The notes under the pieces are model-generated. The model was given only the letters and a program-made list of their open reading frames with translations, had not been told where the DNA came from and did not search any database. A stretch of 64,000 bases of DNA from Triatoma infestans. Taxonomy: Eukaryota; Arthropoda; Insecta; Hemiptera; Reduviidae. The stretch is from the NCBI GenBank assembly GCA_011037195.1, contig JAAEAF010003752.1:1-64000 (forward strand). Reading direction: 5' to 3'. This document shows, piece after piece, positions 55,170 to 64,000 of the stretch. The position numbers and the translations under genes were made by a program. Each line of letters opens with the position of its first letter. Position 1 is the stretch's first letter.

Positions 55170-56318
55170 ATGAAGGTCACCGGCAAGTCAAGCGGCAAGT
55201 CTAGACAGGCAGGTTCAACAACCCCTACCAAGGTCAAGCGCCTACGTACTGGTAGTCAGTTTCTACTAACATTGCCACTAGGTGGGGATGCTCCATCAAC
55301 GTATATTAGAGACATAGTGCTGTTGAATTTAAACTTGTTTTGTTCTGTAATTACTTACTGTATTGCTTTAGAACGAGGTAGTTCAGGATCAAATAGTGAG
55401 TACCATGTGCATATATATGTTAGATTTTCGCAAAAGTTTCTATTAGTTGAGATATTAGATTATTTTAAAGCTATTTTTGATTTAAACCACATAGATGTTC
55501 AATCTGTAAGATCAGAGAGGAATGTATTGAAATATATAACAAAGGAGGATGAAAGATGTTTATACAATTGTAAAGTTTCTATGCTATCAATGAGAATGCA
55601 ATGTTTTTATTATTTCTGTAAAATGGATACTTTCAGTTTTTGTCATCCGTTTGTAGTAGAGCATCGTAATAATTACAAATTTTTAATAAATATGTACGAG
55701 GAAGTACACTCAAAGATTAGGGTCGGTTACAGTTATATATATCCGGACATTAGAGTAGATTTGGAATGGTGTAAACAAGTTTATGATTGGTACGATAACT
55801 TTGTTACTACATCATATTATTATAAAAAAAAACATTTATATTTGTATGGTGTTTCTAACATTGGTAAGAGTACTGTTATTAACGGTTTGATACGTGGTTT
55901 ACATTCACTAATTTTTTATGGACCTTCTAGTAAGATATCATACCCATTTGATATGTTGTTAAATATTCACAAATTAATTTTGTTGGAGGAGTTTAATATT
56001 AATAACTGGGATTTAGATTTTATAAAGAAGTTATTAGCAGGTGATGTTATTACTATTAACAGAAAATATTGCGATAACAAGAAGTATCAGAATCAAATTC
56101 CTATAATTATGATATCAAACTACCGTCCGCCTGATTCGCTTGAGTTTCTAAATCGTGTGCAAGTAATTAATGCGGATGTTCCTATTTTTCAGGATACTAT
56201 AGAAGGCCCGTATATTACTACTACTGATGCCGTATATGTACCGTCGTCGCCGGTTAGTTCGGAGATACTATCGTCCCCGATTCGTCAAACTGCGCCGAGG
56301 TACAAAGATTCATACTAG
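55170..56318 (+). CDS. rep: Rep A2: full-length uninterrupted CRESS replication initiator, 382 residues
   Basis: The ATG follows the hairpin by 36 nt. HUH nuclease: motif I FLLTLPLG (31-38), motif II HVHIYV (79-84), motif III YITK (122-125), all catalytic residues present. SF3 helicase: Walker A SNIGKST (229-235), Walker B LILLEEF (269-275), motif C IMISNY (313-318). A basic Lys/Arg/Ser-rich N-terminus may act as a nuclear signal. The last 92 nt overlap the Cap start. Family role: nicks the origin loop, stays covalently bound through its Tyr, and unwinds DNA. An open frame of this length in a decayed neighbourhood suggests recent integration or selection. Confidence 0.93.
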   Translation: MKVTGKSSGKSRQAGSTTPTKVKRLRTGSQFLLTLPLGGDAPSTYIRDIVLLNLNLFCSVITYCIALERGSSGSNSEYHVHIYVRFSQKFLLVEILDYFKAIFDLNHIDVQSVRSERNVLKYITKEDERCLYNCKVSMLSMRMQCFYYFCKMDTFSFCHPFVVEHRNNYKFLINMYEEVHSKIRVGYSYIYPDIRVDLEWCKQVYDWYDNFVTTSYYYKKKHLYLYGVSNIGKSTVINGLIRGLHSLIFYGPSSKISYPFDMLLNIHKLILLEEFNINNWDLDFIKKLLAGDVITINRKYCDNKKYQNQIPIIMISNYRPPDSLEFLNRVQVINADVPIFQDTIEGPYITTTDAVYVPSSPVSSEILSSPIRQTAPRYKDSY

Positions 56319-56466
56319 TTTCTGTTCGTCATCACGTAGTGTAGTACGTGTTAGTGGATGTAAACAAGATCATCACCATTTCAAATGGTTAAATCCGGTT
56401 ATGTATGATTGCGATAACGATACAGACCTAATAAAAGCTAATTGTAAGTTATATGGTAAAGTTATT
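56227..56466 (+). pseudogene. cap: Cap A2, 5' fragment
   Basis: ATG at 56227, arginine-rich N-terminus (MPYMYRRRRLVRRYYRPRF) as in Cap A1, then HHHFKWLNPVMYDCDND and CKLYGKV. At about 56466 lineage A sequence stops and lineage C Rep begins (KKRHLYLFG). The remaining two thirds of the capsid gene and ORF3 A are absent. Confidence 0.82.
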
Positions 56467-56894
56467 ACAAGAAGCGCCATTTGTATTTATTTGGAGAAAG
56501 TAATGTAGGAAAGACATACTTTACAAAATTAATTAGTCGATATTTGGGTAATCGCGTCTACTATGCGTCTGACGAGAAACCGCTTTTCGACATTAGTAAC
56601 GAACACAAACTCATAATATTTGAGGAGTTTGATGTTAGAAAATTTAATTTGGAGTGGTTGAAACAGTTACTGGCAGGCGACGTTTGTTACATAAAACGTA
56701 AATACGCAGACGAACGAATTTATATAAATACAATTCCTATTATTTTGATTAGCAATTACAAACCTATTACTGACACTGCTTTTTTAAATAGACTACATGT
56801 TATTTACAGATACTATGTTACAGGATTTAGGAGAAGGACATTCACAAGAGGTTTCTACTTTCCATATAGGCGACGACTTTACTGACAGTGAATA
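56467..56894 (+). pseudogene. rep: Rep C2: helicase and C-terminus only, frameshifted near its end
   Basis: Begins mid-Rep at KKRHLYLFGESNVGK (Walker A) and continues LIIFEEFD (Walker B) and IILISNYKP (motif C). Near 56811 one base appears lost: the long frame goes on to 56885 with an arginine-rich end, while the other frame gives an acidic end closing with TAA just before the Cap ATG at 56898. The nuclease half is absent; it is the part that C1 retains. The arginine-rich alternative could also be an overlapping Cap leader. Confidence 0.8.
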
Positions 56895-56897
56895 AAG

Positions 56898-58344
56898 ATG
56901 TACTACCGGAGACGCTACAGACGCTACTACAGACGGATTCCACGACGTTACATTGGTACATGGAATTGCAGTCCAATTACATATTTCACTCATAAATTCA
57001 CAAAAGTAGGGAGTGTGCTTACTATGGGTGGGTTCGGTTCAAATTTTGAAGAATTTCAATGCTTAATATATCCGTACGGTGCTCCTACAAATCTGGCTGG
57101 TGATCTAAACGATTGGGGAATCAATCCAGAGATAAAAATGATTTTGGCTAAATATTCAAAATTTAAATTATACAAAGTTACACAGGTAATACATCAAATT
57201 AAACCGTTTACGTTTAGTGTTGTAGTGGAAGGACAAAATCGAAAAATAATAGTTTAAAGTTTCTGAATATTTTATAGTATCCAAAATTGTATTTTTGTTA
57301 ATATTTTATAATTATTTTAGTGCGGTGAATTTACCTTCAAAAAGTGTGTATTTTAGAACCAGGTATATTAAATCTGGTCATTGCTATTAAGAAAACAAAG
57401 ACACTAAATTCCGTTAGGGCAACTCTTTTGTATAAGTGAATTCCCCCGCGAGAGAGAGAGAGCAATTCCAAAGAAGAGAGCCATCAGCTTTAAAAGAGCA
57501 AAGAATAGAGATAGTCTAAACTCAACCTTCAAACAGGACGCTTCAGGAATCGCCCTCTTCAAATCAGTGCCAGTTATAAGTTAAAACATAAGAGCTTTGC
57601 ATTAATCTTGATAAATACTTAATTTCTTAAACATAATAGTGTGATATTGTAAAATACTTAAATTTACTAAGAGATAATATAATTATTTATAAAACAGTGG
57701 TGCTTTCTTAATAATTCTATCTCTAACGTACTTACAAGCCCTTTTCACTAAAACGCTCACGACAACCAACTACAAATATTCAAACAACACCATTACATTA
57801 CAGTGTTATTGCTGACGAACATGCTACAGCAGAACGAAAATATGCTATAGCAAAATATTACCAAGATCGTTATGCTGTTCAAACGGACCCTACAAGGACA
57901 GAAATTGACAATTTAGACGACTACGTATTCAATGAAACTCCTTTAACCAGTGCTTCCATGCAAACGTTCAGGACAGGTAACATAACTTTATATGACGACG
58001 AGATATCTTACTCAGACATAGGTGACAATTTGGACTTGCCAGCCAAACATGATAAAAAATTAACGCCACAGAGCAAACTTATTACACGCTATTACCCAAA
58101 ATGCCAAAGATATGCTTCAACGAATAATTTCTACATGAGCCAGAGCTCGAGTTTTATTAAATGGTTAAATTTACAACACGCACTACGTGCGCCTACACTA
58201 CTGTATGGTCGTTTGATGCCAGAATTAATACCAGCAACAATGAAAGATGACCAATTTAGACTTATAGGATCATATGCATTATGTGAAGTTAAAATATATT
58301 ATACTATCAAGCTTTGTGGTCTAAAATACAATAAAAGTTTTTAA
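56898..58344 (+). pseudogene. cap: Cap C2: capsid gene interrupted by a solo LTR
   Basis: ATG at 56898, arginine/tyrosine-rich N-terminus (MYYRRRYRRYYRRIPRRYIG), and TMGGFGSNFEEFQCLIYPYG, open to the LTR at 57220. After the LTR the frame continues from 57803 to 58344 (EHATAEQKYA-like start, then CQRYASTNNFYMSQSSSF, and ending YYTIKLCGLKYNKSF). Apart from the insertion no break is seen, so the capsid gene was probably intact when the LTR element arrived. Family role: virion shell. Confidence 0.85.
57221..57802 (+). mobile_element. Solo LTR (582 bp) inside Cap C2
   Basis: Starts TGTAGTGGAAGG and ends CATTACATTACA (TGTA...TACA), flanked by GTGT at 57217-57220 and 57803-57806. Removing it with one GTGT restores the capsid frame as seen in Cap C1. 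Contains a GA-rich GCGAGAGAGAGAGAGC at 57449. Likely left by LTR-LTR recombination of a Ty3/gypsy element; ends resemble the relic at 35445. Confidence 0.93.
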
Positions 58345-58375
58345 ATACTATTGTTTGTTTTTTTTCTATTCCTAG

Positions 58376-58390
58376 ATGAACGGAGAATAC
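58376..58390 (+). pseudogene. ORF3 C2 stub
   Basis: Only the first five codons (ATGAACGGAGAATA...) of ORF3 C remain, preceded by the same CTATTCCTAG as C1 (54498-54507). After about 58390 the interrupted polB gene resumes, so this is the right end of the C/A viral array. Confidence 0.8.
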
Positions 58391-58391
58391 A

Positions 58392-60322
58392 GGAATAGGA
58401 TCCTACTTTCTAATTAGGCAGCTAGGTGATGATAAGGATATCTTGGTTATTCCAACTACTGGTGAACGATATATATCATTTATAAAAACCGTATCCAACA
58501 AAATAACGTTACGCTTTGTTGACACATACAGATTTATGGCAGACAGTTTGGATAACCTTGTGAAAAACCTTACACATTTAGTCGAAACTCCGAAATATTT
58601 TAGTGCTGATAAAATGAGCTTAGTGTCTAGGAAAGGTGTATTTCCATATGAATATATCACATGTTGGAATCGATTAGAAGATACTTCACTACCCCCTATA
58701 GAGTTGTTTGGTAGCAGTCTTAAAGGAGGTGAGAATATCAGCGTTGAGATTATCAACATGCGTTAAACGTTTGGAATACATTTTCCTGTAAAACACTAGG
58801 TGAATATAGCGATCTATATTTAAAAATTGATATATTATTACTCTCAGACGTATTTGAACAGTTTCGAACTGCATATTACTATACATTGCCTGGCCTATCG
58901 TGGGATGCTATGTTACGATTTACTCGTTGTAAACTTGAACTTCTCACAGACTATGAGCAAATTTTAATGATTGAACGGGGGATAAGAGGTGGGATATGCC
59001 AAGTATCATGTAGATACGCTGAGGCTAATAATAAGTTTGCCGATAATTATAACCCATCTTATCCGTCCACATTTATAACATATCAGGATTGCAATAATCT
59101 ATCGGTTTGGCAATGAGTAAATATCTACCATATGGTGGTTTCAAATGGGTAAAAGAACCGGACAAGATAAATTTAGATTCGTTGGATGAGTTTGATGATG
59201 TTGGATACATATTGGACGTTGATGTTGAATATCCATAGAACTACACAACGCACACAACGATTTACCATTCTTAGCGGAAAATATTGTTCTCGACAAGCAG
59301 ACTAAACTTGTTCCACACTTAAGACCTCGTATAAATTATGTATGTCATTATATGGTGTTGAAACAAGCAGTGGCACACGGTCTCAAACTACTACGACTCA
59401 ATAGAGTACTAGAGTTTAAACAGTCAGCTTGGTTAGCACCATATATACAGCATAATACAGTATTGCGTAAACGGGCTGCAAACGAATTTGAAAAGGATCT
59501 ATATAAGTTGTTCAATAATTCAGTTTTTGGAAAGACTATGGAAAATGTACGCCGTAGAATTTCCGTTAAACTGGTGACAAATTGTAAAAAATTGGAGAAA
59601 TTGATCGCTCGTCCTGATTGTTTAGATTATACCATATATGATGAATCATTAGCCGCAATACATCTATCTAAAACCAGTATATTGTTTGACAAGGCGACGT
59701 ACATCGGTCTTTGCGTCTTGATTTGTCGAAATGGCACATGTTTTGGTATCATTACGATGTAATGCTACCATACTATGGCTTGGATAGACTTAAACGATAT
59801 TACATGGATACTGATTCATTCATATATCTAATCAAAACGGACAATTTGTTTGCTGATATGCTACATATGCGAGACTATTTGGATTTGTCCAACTACCCAT
59901 TACCCAATCATCCACTCATGCAAACTACTGGTAGTGTTGGTGTAGATATAGCCGACCTCATGAAAAATAAAAAAGTGTTAGGTAAATTTAAGGATGAGGC
60001 TGAGGGACGTATAGTGACTGAATTTGTTGGCCTTCGACCGAAAATGTACGCTCTACGAGTGGGTTGTGAAGAAATGGTGAAAAAGGCTAAAGGAGTGAAA
60101 AAATATGTGTTAAAAAAATTAATCACTTTTGACGATTATATCGCTTGCTTATTGAGCAATGAAGCATTAAGACATTCCATGACTATGATCAGAAGTGTTC
60201 GACACAATTTGTTAACAATTGAGCAAAATAAAATCAGTTTATGCCCTTTGGATCATAAGAGAATCTTAATGGCGGATTCTATAAATACAAAAGCCATTGG
60301 GCATTATAATAATAACGAGTAA
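58392..60322 (+). pseudogene. polB: Protein-primed DNA polymerase B, C-terminal half
   Basis: Resumes at SYFLIRQLG, DDKDILVIP and RYISFIKT, following LSGYD of 53251. Frame changes or stops lie near 58760, 59100 and 59236 and at about 59700. Recognisable blocks: FEQFRTAYYYTLPGLSWDAML, YNPSYPSTFITY followed by a damaged motif A (QDCNN), motif B region FEKDLYKLFNNSVFGKTMEN, motif C YMDTDSFIY, and the thumb (GLRPKMYAL...KKAKGVKKYV, then FDDY). The last 200 codons (59711-60322) are open. Clearly the continuation of the 51880-53251 gene, which the viral array splits. Confidence 0.88.
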
Positions 60323-60606
60323 TCTGTGTATATTGTGTAATCATGATGGATGATTTTATAAATAAAAAATTGTGTAGCCAGTGGACATTATAATAATTTG
60401 TAATTATATTATGTAATTTGTATATATTAATATTGAGTAATCATATTATGTAATCTGTATATATTATGTAATTATATTTTGTAATCTGTATATATTATGT
60501 AATTATATTTTGTAATCTGCATATTTATGTAATCTAATGCAATGTATTGGGTGATAGAAAGAAAAAGACTTTTTTTTAAAATAAAAAAATATTTTATTGA
60601 TAATTG
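60323..60606. repeat. Tandem ATTATGTAATTATATTTTGTAATCTGTATAT-type repeat
   Basis: A unit of about 31 bp (TGTAATCTGTATATATTATGTAATTATATTT) is repeated roughly four times with variation at 60405-60540, downstream of the polB end. No gene. AATAAA-like signals are on both strands. Confidence 0.75.
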
Positions 60607-61065
60607 TTATTGAATACCATGAATTTGAAACCAAATACAATCAGATCTGTGTATTTTACAAACACAATCATTCACATCATAATTAATTTTTACACCACAA
60701 TAAATACATTTAGCACAATTGTTAGACACATTGACAAAACCGTTGAATGCTAATAGCGCAGCATTTGGCTTCAATTTCCAATGGTTGAAGGTGTTTTCTC
60801 TAACAGAGGCATTTGTTAAGTCAACCTTAGAAGCGTTTTGCAGCATCCAAGATAATAACATTTTACAAAATTGTGCAGAGCAGTTATATTTAGTGTCCGA
60901 ATGATATTCACACTTTAGGGCTTGTGTGTGATGATATGTGCAAAGATGTTTGAGACTAGGGCAGTCAAAATCTTGTAGATTATAAACAGTTTTATCAATT
61001 ATACCACTCAAAAATTTACATTTTTCTTCATATAGGTAAAATTTGAGGGTTGCGTTGCTATTCAA
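60607..61065 (-). CDS. Small Cys/His-rich protein, possibly BIR-like
   Basis: 152 codons, convergent with polB. Residues about 95-150 read AFNGFVNVSNNCAKCIYCGVKI, then HRSDCIWF. The C-x2-C ... H ... C spacing and the preceding GF recall a BIR zinc fold of inhibitor-of-apoptosis proteins, but the His-to-Cys gap is shorter than usual, so this is tentative. The N-terminal part contains many other Cys and His (SLKHLCTYHH, KCEYHSD). BIR genes are often carried by insect DNA viruses. It may belong to the same element as polB. Confidence 0.5.
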   Translation of the reverse strand: MNSNATLKFYLYEEKCKFLSGIIDKTVYNLQDFDCPSLKHLCTYHHTQALKCEYHSDTKYNCSAQFCKMLLSWMLQNASKVDLTNASVRENTFNHWKLKPNAALLAFNGFVNVSNNCAKCIYCGVKINYDVNDCVCKIHRSDCIWFQIHGIQ

Positions 61066-61280
61066 CTACCAGTTTCAACTACTATTCCAAGGTCACATCC
61101 ACACCACAGACCACTAAAGGTGATTCATCATTCGCGTTATAACATGTCCATGGTACATTGCAGATATGACACATATTCTGAGGTATTGCACATTGTTATC
61201 ATCTTTCTACTACCAATGGGATATAAGTTCCTTGATTGGTATTTGTTGATTAGTCTTTATGTGTAGTTGAAAGTGTAAAC

Positions 61281-62734
61281 ATGTCTTCCTCTAAAGTGTA
61301 CAGTGTTCCACAACTTTTGGGCAATAAAATCAAGCCTACCAACGAACGCTTCAGTTTGTGGTTACTTTTGGAAAATTTAGACGATAATAACCTAATTACA
61401 AATGTAGGTGATTTAAATTACACAATAGGTGAGCAACTCCTTATTGAGAAAAATTTACACCCACTTACAGCTATTACAGAGCCGTTTTGTGACAATATTA
61501 TGGTGATCAAAATATGTGACCGAGAGGACTGCGAACAGCAATTACTAGAAAACAAGAAAACTCTTATTTTAAAGAAAGAAATGTGTGGCGCGTTTAACAG
61601 TTATTTACGCGGTAAATTTTCTAAATTTGTTTCTGCAAGACATGGAGTTAAAGCAAAGCTGCCATTTTGCCTCCGGAACAAAAATACAAAAACCCAAGAA
61701 ATTATAAATCTAATTGGACAGGAAAATATGGAAAATATTGATAAAAAATATAACAATCCTGTGGCTATTCCATACAAAGTTGAACTGGCAGATGTTAATG
61801 TGGAAGCATTATTAAACGGACTTCCGGACATACTGAAACAACTACAAATAGATGACTTTTATCTTTTAGATTTGGATATTACTCAAGATTTTGCAGGTGT
61901 TTTTAACAAGAAGGAAATGTGTCATTTCCTAAGAAGTAATTCTAACTTTTGCTACCAAGGAGAGTACGTTGAGAACAGCTACGTTATTGTGGACAACGAT
62001 AATACTGTGGGAATCGACTGTTTAACATGGATGAGCTCAAATTCCAGAGTTAAAATATATAACAAATTTGTTTGCCAAATGACTAGTCCAGGGGTAAACA
62101 AGGCAACAGGGACCCACCTCGTCGACTTTATCAACTGCCCAGCCGCACGTCTAAAACAAACTTTTTCGTCTTCTTTAGCCAAAGAGCATGGGATTACAAG
62201 ATTAGAAGTGACAATATATAACCACAAAGCAGGCGATATAGTCGATCCTTTGGGGGACTGTTTAATGGTGTTAGACAACAACGAACACTATTTACAGAAT
62301 GCCCCACTATACTCTGTACCTATTGCTACTATGTGGACTAAATTAACAGATTGTTTACAGAACAGCTGTTGTCTTGTTTTTAATAATGTTTTGCAATATG
62401 TTTACTGGGGAAATCGGCATACTAGAAAGTTGACTGGCTTACAAATTAGACTAACAGAAAATCAAGAACATCGAGAACTAATGATAAACTATGTTCTTTC
62501 CGCATGCAGTTTTAATTATTTACCTGTTAATTACATGGAAGTTAGGGAAAGTGACATTGATACAAATAACATAAACATTGTGCAAAAGTGTTTTATCAAA
62601 GCTGGATAGACATTCTTTTCTCAATCCAGAACTCTGTTTTCTACCATACCGGAAGAAATTAAACTTGCAAATATGGGGTTAGTCGATACAAAGAATGTAC
62701 AACCACAAGTCTTAAGGAAGAGAACTGGCGGTTG
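61281..62734 (+). CDS. 442-residue protein of unknown function, possible rolling-circle initiator-like, stop before its C-terminus
   Basis: ATG at 61281; stop TAG at 62607-62609; the same frame then stays open to 62734 (TFFSQSRTLFSTIPEEI), so the stop may be secondary. The middle has FYLLDLDITQDFAGVFNKKEM, SNSRVKIYNKFVCQM, LVDFINCPAARLKQTF and HGITRLEVTIYN. The Asp-rich strand, the KIYNK motif and the RLEV strand recall Rep_trans-type rolling-circle initiators, but this is only pattern likeness. No membrane segment or signal. It lies 960 bp after polB on the same strand and may be part of that element. I do not recognise it with confidence. Confidence 0.6.
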
Positions 62735-63435
62735 ATTCTGGCGCCGAGGGCAGAATTAGACGATGACAAGTGGTTACAAGACTTAAAAACTTGGTTTTTG
62801 ACTGATGTCATGAAACATTTGCAAACACTGAATTTACAATTGCATGGCAAAGATAAAATAATATCTGACCTCTCACAGTGTATAGTTTTCAAACTAAATT
62901 ACTTTTTCAAAAGGACATTAAAAATACATTTTGTCATTTTCCTCGAATTAAAAAAATTGGTTCCAATATTAAACAAGAAAAACTCAATGGGTATATAAAA
63001 AAAGCTAGAAGGAATATTGACGGAATTCCAAAATAGATTTCAAGACTTGAAAAATTTTAAATCGTCTCTTGATTTTTTTCTGAATCCATTTGAAATTAAC
63101 ATAATTCAAGGTGAGTTTTCCATTTCCAATATAATTATGACCCAAAAAGCATAATCTGGAGATTAAGAATTAATAGAGATGCAAGAAGATCAAGCTCTAC
63201 AATTAAAATATAATCGACGCCGATTACTGAATTTTGGAAATTTGTACCAGAATCGAAGTATCCTGAATTAAGAAAGGCTGCTTGTCAAATTATTTCAATA
63301 TTCGGAACAATGTACTTATGTGAATCATTTTATTCCACTTTAAAATTCGTGGAATCCAAACACCGACCAGTATTAGCTAACCAGCATCTCAAAGAATTAC
63401 TGAGAAGTGCTGTCACCAATTATTCACCAAATTAA
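62735..63435 (+). pseudogene. hAT-superfamily transposase C-terminus, degraded
   Basis: The frame at 62732-62998 reads WLQDLKTWFLTDVMKHLQTLNLQLHGKDKIISDL, a hallmark of the GTF2IRD2/ZBED-like hAT group. Further pieces lead to the dimerisation region at 63232-63430 (FWKFVPESKYPELRKAACQI, SFYSTLKFVESKHRP, LANQHLKELLRSAVTNYSPN). Frame changes at about 62920 and 63150. The N-terminal zinc finger and DDE core start are missing. Inactive remnant. Confidence 0.8.
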
Positions 63436-64000
63436 AGAATTATCAAAAGAAGTGTGTTTAATTTTTAATATTTAAATTAATACACATATTTTGTACTTTT
63501 ATTTATATGTTTTCAATAAATATAATTTCTGTAAAAAAAAAAATGTTTAATACCTTCTTTGCATACCTTTTAAATACGTATTTCATTGCGGCTCGCGAAA
63601 AATTTCAAATTTTGAAAAATGGCTCGGACTATCAAGGAGCTTGGCCACCACTGATTTACACACTTTATGCGGATCGCCGGAACTTCATCAATCTCTGAAA
63701 TGGCCCGTTAACTTTAAAAAGCACGGGCCTGACCTAAGTTCTCTTGAAAAACTGTTTAAAACGTAATATAAATATTATTTTGGAAAGGGTAATTATTTAT
63801 AAGCCGGACGCCAAGATGGACGACCACTAACTACACTAATCTGCTTCCCCCACTCTTCTAGCACAGTTACATGCAGCGTTCATTATTCCGATAAAGTACA
63901 TATCGATTTTTTCCCCTATTATGCTATTTTAATTTACAGTTTTTGCATGTGTTTCATGTTTTGGCTGTAATCCAAGCTTCAAATTAAACTTTACATACAA
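63436..64000. other. Non-coding right edge
   Basis: No gene recognised. An A-rich run follows AATAAA at 63516. Short frame at 63507 without a family. Confidence 0.5.

Noticed and set aside
61979..62281. Minus-strand ORF inside the 442-codon gene
   Set aside because: Shadow frame of a clearly coding region.

Overview
The window is eukaryotic nuclear DNA. It is AT-rich, has GT-AG introns, and consists almost entirely of mobile and endogenous viral sequence. Env-bearing errantivirus-type Ty3/gypsy elements, PIF/Harbinger, Crypton, Polinton-type polB and hAT remnants together suggest an arthropod, most likely an insect; the species cannot be read from the sequence. I see no certain host gene, rRNA, tRNA or CRISPR array.

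The standout content is at least four lineages (called A, B, C and D here) of integrated circular Rep-encoding single-stranded (CRESS) DNA virus genomes. All share one unisense order: replication hairpin, Rep (HUH nuclease plus SF3 helicase), arginine-rich Cap, then a third small gene (ORF3). ORF3 is recognisably the same family in all four lineages and I do not recognise it. Copy A1 opens the window (17-2338). Copy D is at 38.22-39.54 kb. B is a head-to-tail array with a 2463-bp period at 40.15-51.41 kb. C1, A2 and C2 form a chimeric array at 53.25-58.39 kb. The lineage A hairpins carry circovirus-like nonamers, and copy A2 keeps an uninterrupted 382-codon Rep frame.

The viral blocks sit inside transposon genes. 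D splits the BESS motif of a PIF/Harbinger MADF-BESS gene. B cuts the first exon of the same element's transposase. The C/A array splits a Polinton/adintovirus-type DNA polymerase B gene. Other elements later landed in the viral DNA: a complete two-LTR errantivirus (43119-50181, 4-bp target duplication) inside the B array, and a solo LTR (57221-57802, 4-bp duplication) inside Cap C2.

Left half: gypsy integrase remnant and possible LTR (2.4-4.1 kb); decayed Sola-like transposase (4.1-5.5 kb); complete 3.4-kb PIF/Harbinger element with TIRs and TTA duplications (5792-9204); small direct-repeat element with a hammerhead-like hairpin (10.4-10.9 kb); second Sola-like transposase pseudogene (11.0-12.8 kb); gypsy remnants and an LTR/primer-site fragment (13.1-15.5 kb); intact two-exon Crypton-type tyrosine recombinase gene (16383-19029); tandem duplication (20.3-20.9 kb); 0.55-kb GTAT microsatellite; errantivirus with TATA duplications (23229-28434); palindrome plus second hammerhead-like hairpin (28.45-28.58 kb); internally deleted gypsy element (28.7-31.7 kb). 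From 31.7 to 36.9 kb the DNA is largely non-coding, with a 41-bp tandem repeat and an LTR relic.

Right end: polB remnant, a zinc-ligand ORF on the minus strand, a 442-codon ORF with features reminiscent of rolling-circle initiators, and a hAT transposase pseudogene. All calls come from reading the sequence and knowledge of protein families; no searches were run.
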